Assembly: GCF_001613145.1 (NCBI RefSeq)
Contig: NZ_BDBU01000029.1
Coordinates: 1 to 64,000 of the forward strand
Length of the DNA: 64,000 nucleotides
Source: Nocardia jejuensis NBRC 103114
GTDB taxonomy: Bacteria > Actinomycetota > Actinomycetes > Mycobacteriales > Mycobacteriaceae
Reading direction: 5' to 3'
Both the position numbers and the translations under genes were made by a program. Below, piece after piece: positions 60,504 to 64,000 of this stretch. The stretch's first letter is position 1; the number at the start of each line of letters is the position of its first letter. The notes under the pieces are model-generated. The model worked only from the letters and a program-made list of their open reading frames with translations, did no database searches and had not been told where the DNA came from.

Positions 60504-61102
60504 CGGAGAACTCGCTCATCTGGGATAACTGCCTTTCGTCCATCGGAGACAATGCCTCGGTTCGCGACGGCCGCGACTACTTCCGCCAGCAGCCGACGCT
60601 CGACAACCTTGATGCGCTCGTGCAGCGCGGCCTCGTCGTCATCGGGCAGCACCGTGACCGCCTCCTGCGCGAGGATCGGCCCGGTATCGACGCCCGAATC
60701 CACCAGGTGCACGGTGGAACCGGTGACCCGCACGCCGTACGCGAGCGCGTCCCGCACCCCGTGCGCGCCCGGGAACGCGGGCAGCAGCGCGGGATGGGTA
60801 TTGATGATCCGGCCGCCGAAACGCCCCAGGAAGGCGGGGCCGAGGATCTTCATGAACCCGGCCGACACCACCAGATCCGGCTGGAACATATCGACCATCT
60901 CGGTCAGCGCGACATCCCATTCGGCGCGGTTCGCGAAGTCACCGAGCGCGACCTCGAACGTCGAGACGTCGAAGGCGGCGGCATGGTCGGTGGCCGCGCA
61001 TTCCCGATCGACCCCGACGGCGATGACCTGCGCGGGATAGCCGGGCGCACGGGTCGCCTCCAGCAGTGAGCGCAGCAGCGAACCGGTTCCGGAGGCGAGC
61101 AC
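60500..61102 (-). CDS. purN: Phosphoribosylglycinamide formyltransferase
   Basis: 200 residues from GTG 61102. GAR transformylase: LASGTGSLLRSLLEATR, INTHPALLPAFPGAHG (catalytic Asn/His) and DSGVDTGPILAQEAV. The GTG gives an unusually short N-terminus (VLASG at once), while purN proteins normally have 10-20 residues before VVVLASGTGS. The frame continues upstream without ATG or GTG to a CTG at 61156 that lies seven bases after AGGGAG, so the real start may be CTG 61156. Upstream of purH. Confidence 0.92.
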   Translation of the reverse strand: MLASGTGSLLRSLLEATRAPGYPAQVIAVGVDRECAATDHAAAFDVSTFEVALGDFANRAEWDVALTEMVDMFQPDLVVSAGFMKILGPAFLGRFGGRIINTHPALLPAFPGAHGVRDALAYGVRVTGSTVHLVDSGVDTGPILAQEAVTVLPDDDEAALHERIKVVERRLLAEVVAAVANRGIVSDGRKAVIPDERVLR

Positions 61103-61287
61103 GACGACGGTCGCGGGGGCGGTCGGCGGCAGCAGCGGGGCGGGCGTGGGCGTCAGCGCTCTACTCCCTGTATGTCGGATCGGAAAAGAGGACGGCGGGT
61201 GATACCCACCGCCCTAGAGCCTAGCTTCCCCGCTTCACCGCGAATTCAGCGCCTTGTCCGGTCCGCGCGAACCCGGCGCTCACGAAA

Positions 61288-62907
61288 TCAGTTGTCACCT
61301 TCGACGACTTCGGCGTCGAGGATCTCCGAATCATCCTCGGACGAGCGCGGCGACTGCGCGGACACCACGGGTTCGTCGTCCTGCTCGTCCAGGAGTTCGC
61401 CGTCGACCTCGACCTCGCCGTGCGGGCCGTCGTAGTCCTCGTCCTCGTACTCGACGTCCTCGTATTCGCCGTCTTCGTACTCGGTGTCCTCGTATTCGCC
61501 GTCCTCGTACTCCGCGTCGTCGTACTCGCCTTCCTCGTACTCGGCGGACTGCGCGAACCCGTCGTCTTCCTCGGCGTATTCGTCGTCGTAATCGTCGGTC
61601 TCGTACTCGTGGTCCTCATCGGCGTGCTTCGCGTACCCGACCGCGCCGGCGGCGGCCGCGGGCAGGAACCAGCGCCCGCCGAGCAGGCCCACATAACCGG
61701 CCACCGCCAGCCAGGCGAAGCCCAGACCCAACGACAGCACCACGTTCGGGCCGATCCAGCCGAAGGTGCCGAGGTCTCCCCCGGACGCCACGCCGAGCAG
61801 GGCCAGCAGCAGGGTCGCCGCGAAGGCGGAGACGAGCGTGGCCCAGGGCGCTCTCGCGTCGTCGTCGGTGGTGCGGGCGCAGTCCAGGCCACCGAGGACG
61901 CCGACCGCCGCCGGGACGAGCAGCAGCACGATCCACCACGCCGCGGCCGGGCCGGACGGGACCGCCGCGGCGAGCGGCACCGCGGGCACCGGCGCGCCCT
62001 CGATGTCGAACAGGCTCAGCGATCCCGCGCCGATGTGGGTCTCACCGCCGAGCAGCACGCTCGCCGCGTCCACGAGCACGTTCGGCAGGTAGGCCAGCGA
62101 CAGCAGGGTCAGGCCGATCACGCCGACGAAGTTCCCGGCCGAGTGGAAGGTGTCGCCGATGCGCGCGAAGTGCACAAGGAACGAGATCAGGGCCACCGCA
62201 CCCGCCGCTGCCAGTAGTCGGCCCACCGAGAGCAGACCCACTCGCAGCCCGGGAATCACCCAGCGCGGCAAGGGAATTGGCAGCAGATCGGTGAATTCGC
62301 GCCAGTGCTGTGAGCCGATGCCCACGGCCGCCGCGATCAGATGCAGGCAGATCACCCAGGCGAACGCGGACAGGGTGTTCGGCGGTTGCAGCGCCACCAC
62401 CGAGGAGGCGTCGTCGGCCACCGCCAGACAGATCGCGGTGAGCAGCAGCGGCCCCGCCACCGCCGCGCCCGCGATCCAGCCGAGATCGGTTCGCGTGCAG
62501 TCCGGTTCGGCCGCGCGGGCACAGTCGCGCGCGACCAGCCACAGCAGCAGCGCGGTCGGCAGCAACGGCCACAGCCCGATCGACGTCTTGCCGATCACCA
62601 GCGGAACCTGGTGCACCGCAAGCCAGCTCCCGGCCACGGCCCCGGCCGCGCCGTCCATCCCGCTGCCCGCCGCGAAAAGCGTGCCGAACACCAGCGCGCA
62701 GATCACCAGCATGAGGATGCCCGCCGAACGGGTGGCGACGATCATCAGCACCCGGGCGCGCTCGGGACTCAGCGACCCGAATCCACCGCCCCCACCGCCG
62801 CCGCGACCGCCGCCCCCACCGCGACTCCCGCGCACCGGCCCCCGCGGCGCCCGATCGCGCGGATCGAGGTCGCTCAGGCGAGCCAGGGCAGTCTTCGGGG
62901 CACTCAT
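61288..62907 (-). CDS. DUF6350-type polytopic membrane protein with acidic repeat tail
   Basis: 539 residues. Short Gly-rich basic N-terminus (about 24-44), about ten hydrophobic helices (55-430), then a 110-residue acidic tail with repeating Glu-Tyr-Glu-Asp/Gly units (EYEDGEYEDTEYEDGEYED-type, 61430-61530) and a final Asp/Glu-rich region. The equivalent of mycobacterial Rv0955, which also precedes purN. Function unknown; the tail could bind cations or basic proteins. Start ATG 62907. Confidence 0.85.
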   Translation of the reverse strand: MSAPKTALARLSDLDPRDRAPRGPVRGSRGGGGGRGGGGGGGFGSLSPERARVLMIVATRSAGILMLVICALVFGTLFAAGSGMDGAAGAVAGSWLAVHQVPLVIGKTSIGLWPLLPTALLLWLVARDCARAAEPDCTRTDLGWIAGAAVAGPLLLTAICLAVADDASSVVALQPPNTLSAFAWVICLHLIAAAVGIGSQHWREFTDLLPIPLPRWVIPGLRVGLLSVGRLLAAAGAVALISFLVHFARIGDTFHSAGNFVGVIGLTLLSLAYLPNVLVDAASVLLGGETHIGAGSLSLFDIEGAPVPAVPLAAAVPSGPAAAWWIVLLLVPAAVGVLGGLDCARTTDDDARAPWATLVSAFAATLLLALLGVASGGDLGTFGWIGPNVVLSLGLGFAWLAVAGYVGLLGGRWFLPAAAAGAVGYAKHADEDHEYETDDYDDEYAEEDDGFAQSAEYEEGEYDDAEYEDGEYEDTEYEDGEYEDVEYEDEDYDGPHGEVEVDGELLDEQDDEPVVSAQSPRSSEDDSEILDAEVVEGDN

Positions 62908-63111
62908 GGACAACCAGCGTGGCAGCATCTCGGAAACCAAAGGGTCAGGCGCGCCGCGCGGAGGACGGGAGCAAAGGTCCCCGGCAGCGCGGTCACGCGT
63001 GTCGAATCGGGTCGGCGGCGCGCGATCGGGACCGGTGGCGGTCGAATCGCGCGGGAGCCGAGTCACGCGGCAAGGGCAGCGGACAGCGAATCCAGGTGTC
63101 CCGGAAAGGGA

Positions 63112-63140
63112 ACGGCCCCCGGTGTCACACCGGGGGCCGT
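63112..63140 (-). terminator. Intrinsic terminator
   Basis: ACGGCCCCCGGTG/CACCGGGGGCCGT, 13-bp stem with a TCA loop, 24 bases after the minus-strand stop at 63164. Confidence 0.8.
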
Positions 63141-63163
63141 GCTCACATCGAGACGCGGGCGAC

Positions 63164-64000
63164 CTACTTGTTGTCGTCCTGACCCGGCCGGAAGGCGCGG
63201 GTCGCGTCCTGGGCCGGATCCTGAGCCTGCTCGCCACCGAACGGCTGTGCCGGACGCTGAGCGGACGGGCTGCCGAAATGCTGGGTCGCGGCGTCGCCAC
63301 CCTGCGGGGTGCCGTACGACTGCTGGCCGAAGCCACCCTGCTGCTGACCGTAGGACGGCTGCTGCTGACCGTAGGTCGGCTGCGAACCGGTGCCGTATCC
63401 GGCCGGCTGCTGCTGGCCGTAGCCCTGCTGCTGGTACTGCGAACCGGTGCCGTAGCCCTGCTGACCACCGGCCTGCTGGCCACCCTGCTGGGAGGGCTGG
63501 CCGAACGCGGGCGGCTGGCCCGGCTGGCCGTACTGGCTCGGCTGGCTGTAACCCTGCTGCGGGAACTGCGAACCGCTCTGACCGAACTGCTGGCCGTAAC
63601 CGCTCTGTGCCGCAGCGGGCTTCGGCGCCGGCGCCTTGATGATGCCGGACTGGAACAGCACCGCCAGCACCGCGAGAACCGCCTGCACGAAGGAGAAGAA
63701 CAGGATGATCCAGCCGCCCCACTTGAGCGAGTACAGATCATCGAGAGCGAAGGAGCCGAACAGGATTCCGAGGAATCCCGAGAGCGAGGCCGCGGCCGCG
63801 ACTCCCAGCCAGTCCTGCTTCGGCAGCAGCGACAGACCCGCCAGCAGGCCCGCGAACAGCAGCAGCGAAACGACCGCGCCGCCGCCGGGGCCCGAGAACA
63901 GGCTCGAGGTGTGATCCGAACCGATCCCCTCGATGCCGACATAGGGCGCGAACCCCAGCAGGAAGGTGAGCACACCGAGGGCGGCGACGCCCACGGTGAG
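63164..64000 (-). CDS. DUF5336-type membrane protein with Gln/Gly-rich tail (partial)
   Basis: At least 278 residues; the frame stays open past the window edge, so the true start is outside. Four hydrophobic segments in the first 120 residues (GVLTFLLGFAPYVGIEG, AVVSLLLFAGLLAGLSLLP, GVAAAASLSGFLGILFGSFA, WIILFFSFVQAVLAVLAVLF) and then a 150-residue low-complexity tail of YGQQQ, QPSYGQQQGGFG and SQPTYG repeats. The mycobacterial homologue is Rv0954-like. The tail composition is that of disordered, phase-separating proteins. Function unknown. Confidence 0.85.
   Translation of the reverse strand, partial: LTVGVAALGVLTFLLGFAPYVGIEGIGSDHTSSLFSGPGGGAVVSLLLFAGLLAGLSLLPKQDWLGVAAAASLSGFLGILFGSFALDDLYSLKWGGWIILFFSFVQAVLAVLAVLFQSGIIKAPAPKPAAAQSGYGQQFGQSGSQFPQQGYSQPSQYGQPGQPPAFGQPSQQGGQQAGGQQGYGTGSQYQQQGYGQQQPAGYGTGSQPTYGQQQPSYGQQQGGFGQQSYGTPQGGDAATQHFGSPSAQRPAQPFGGEQAQDPAQDATRAFRPGQDDNK

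Noticed and set aside
58713..61040. Plus-strand open frame of 775 codons over purH and purN
   Set aside because: Mirror frame of two well-recognised purine genes; composition is Arg/Gly/His-rich.

Overview
This 64-kb window is high-GC actinobacterial chromosome, most probably from Nocardia or a close mycolic-acid-containing relative. The case rests on two pairs of MspA-type porins resembling the NfpA/NfpB channel of Nocardia, an antigen-85-type mycolyltransferase, a mycobacterial-like mprA-mprB-pepD-moaB block, a galU-glp-rimJ-glpR block, a conservon (kinase, roadblock, DUF742, GTPase) and purN-purH beside a DUF6350 membrane protein. No rRNA, tRNA, CRISPR array, transposase or integrase was recognised.

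Layout. 1-6.6 kb: the end of a large LuxR-type regulator, a lipoprotein hydrolase, an ABC-F ATPase with a structured leader, a small protein, an HD-domain oxygenase-like protein and a PlsC acyltransferase. 6.6-11.5 kb: a tightly coupled four-gene minus-strand operon (LLM flavin monooxygenase, Eis-like acetyltransferase, stand-alone condensation-domain protein, UDP-glycosyltransferase) that looks like a compact, undescribed biosynthetic or tailoring unit, divergent from a mycolyltransferase. 13-27.7 kb: accessory lipid and ester metabolism, with an amidohydrolase, five lipases or alpha/beta hydrolases, a KAS III enzyme, three TetR regulators each next to a clear palindromic operator, a frameshifted DUF397 remnant, a secreted SMP-30-like protein and an NlpC/P60 hydrolase. 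28-29.8 kb: an orphan ParA/ParB-like pair preceded by a perfect 24-bp palindrome.

30-37 kb: core envelope and division genes: glpR, rimJ, glp (MoeA-like with lost catalytic motifs), galU, a 5-formyl-THF cyclo-ligase, a Ruc/FmdB zinc-ribbon protein, a SAF-domain protein and mscL. 37-40.4 kb: a duplicated two-gene porin cassette. 40.7-45.7 kb: moaB-pepD-mprB-mprA, with the same 11-bp-spaced direct repeat (CTCAGTC) upstream of both pepD and mprA, a probable response-regulator box. 45.9-51.3 kb: a conservon plus an MHYT-like membrane protein.

51.4-57.1 kb: a VOC protein, a DUF1906 protein, a small conserved protein and then a zinc-starvation island: two divergent operons encoding cysteine-free or type-B ribosomal proteins (L31B, L32; L28, L33, S14, S18) and a COG0523-family protein with a degenerate P-loop, with two Zur-box-like sites between them. 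57.1-64 kb: a 31-bp tandem repeat between two strong terminators, a B-lectin/LysM fusion, a lipoprotein, purH, purN (probable non-AUG start), a DUF6350 membrane protein with an acidic Tyr-Glu-Asp repeat tail, and a membrane protein with a Gln/Gly-rich tail that runs off the window.
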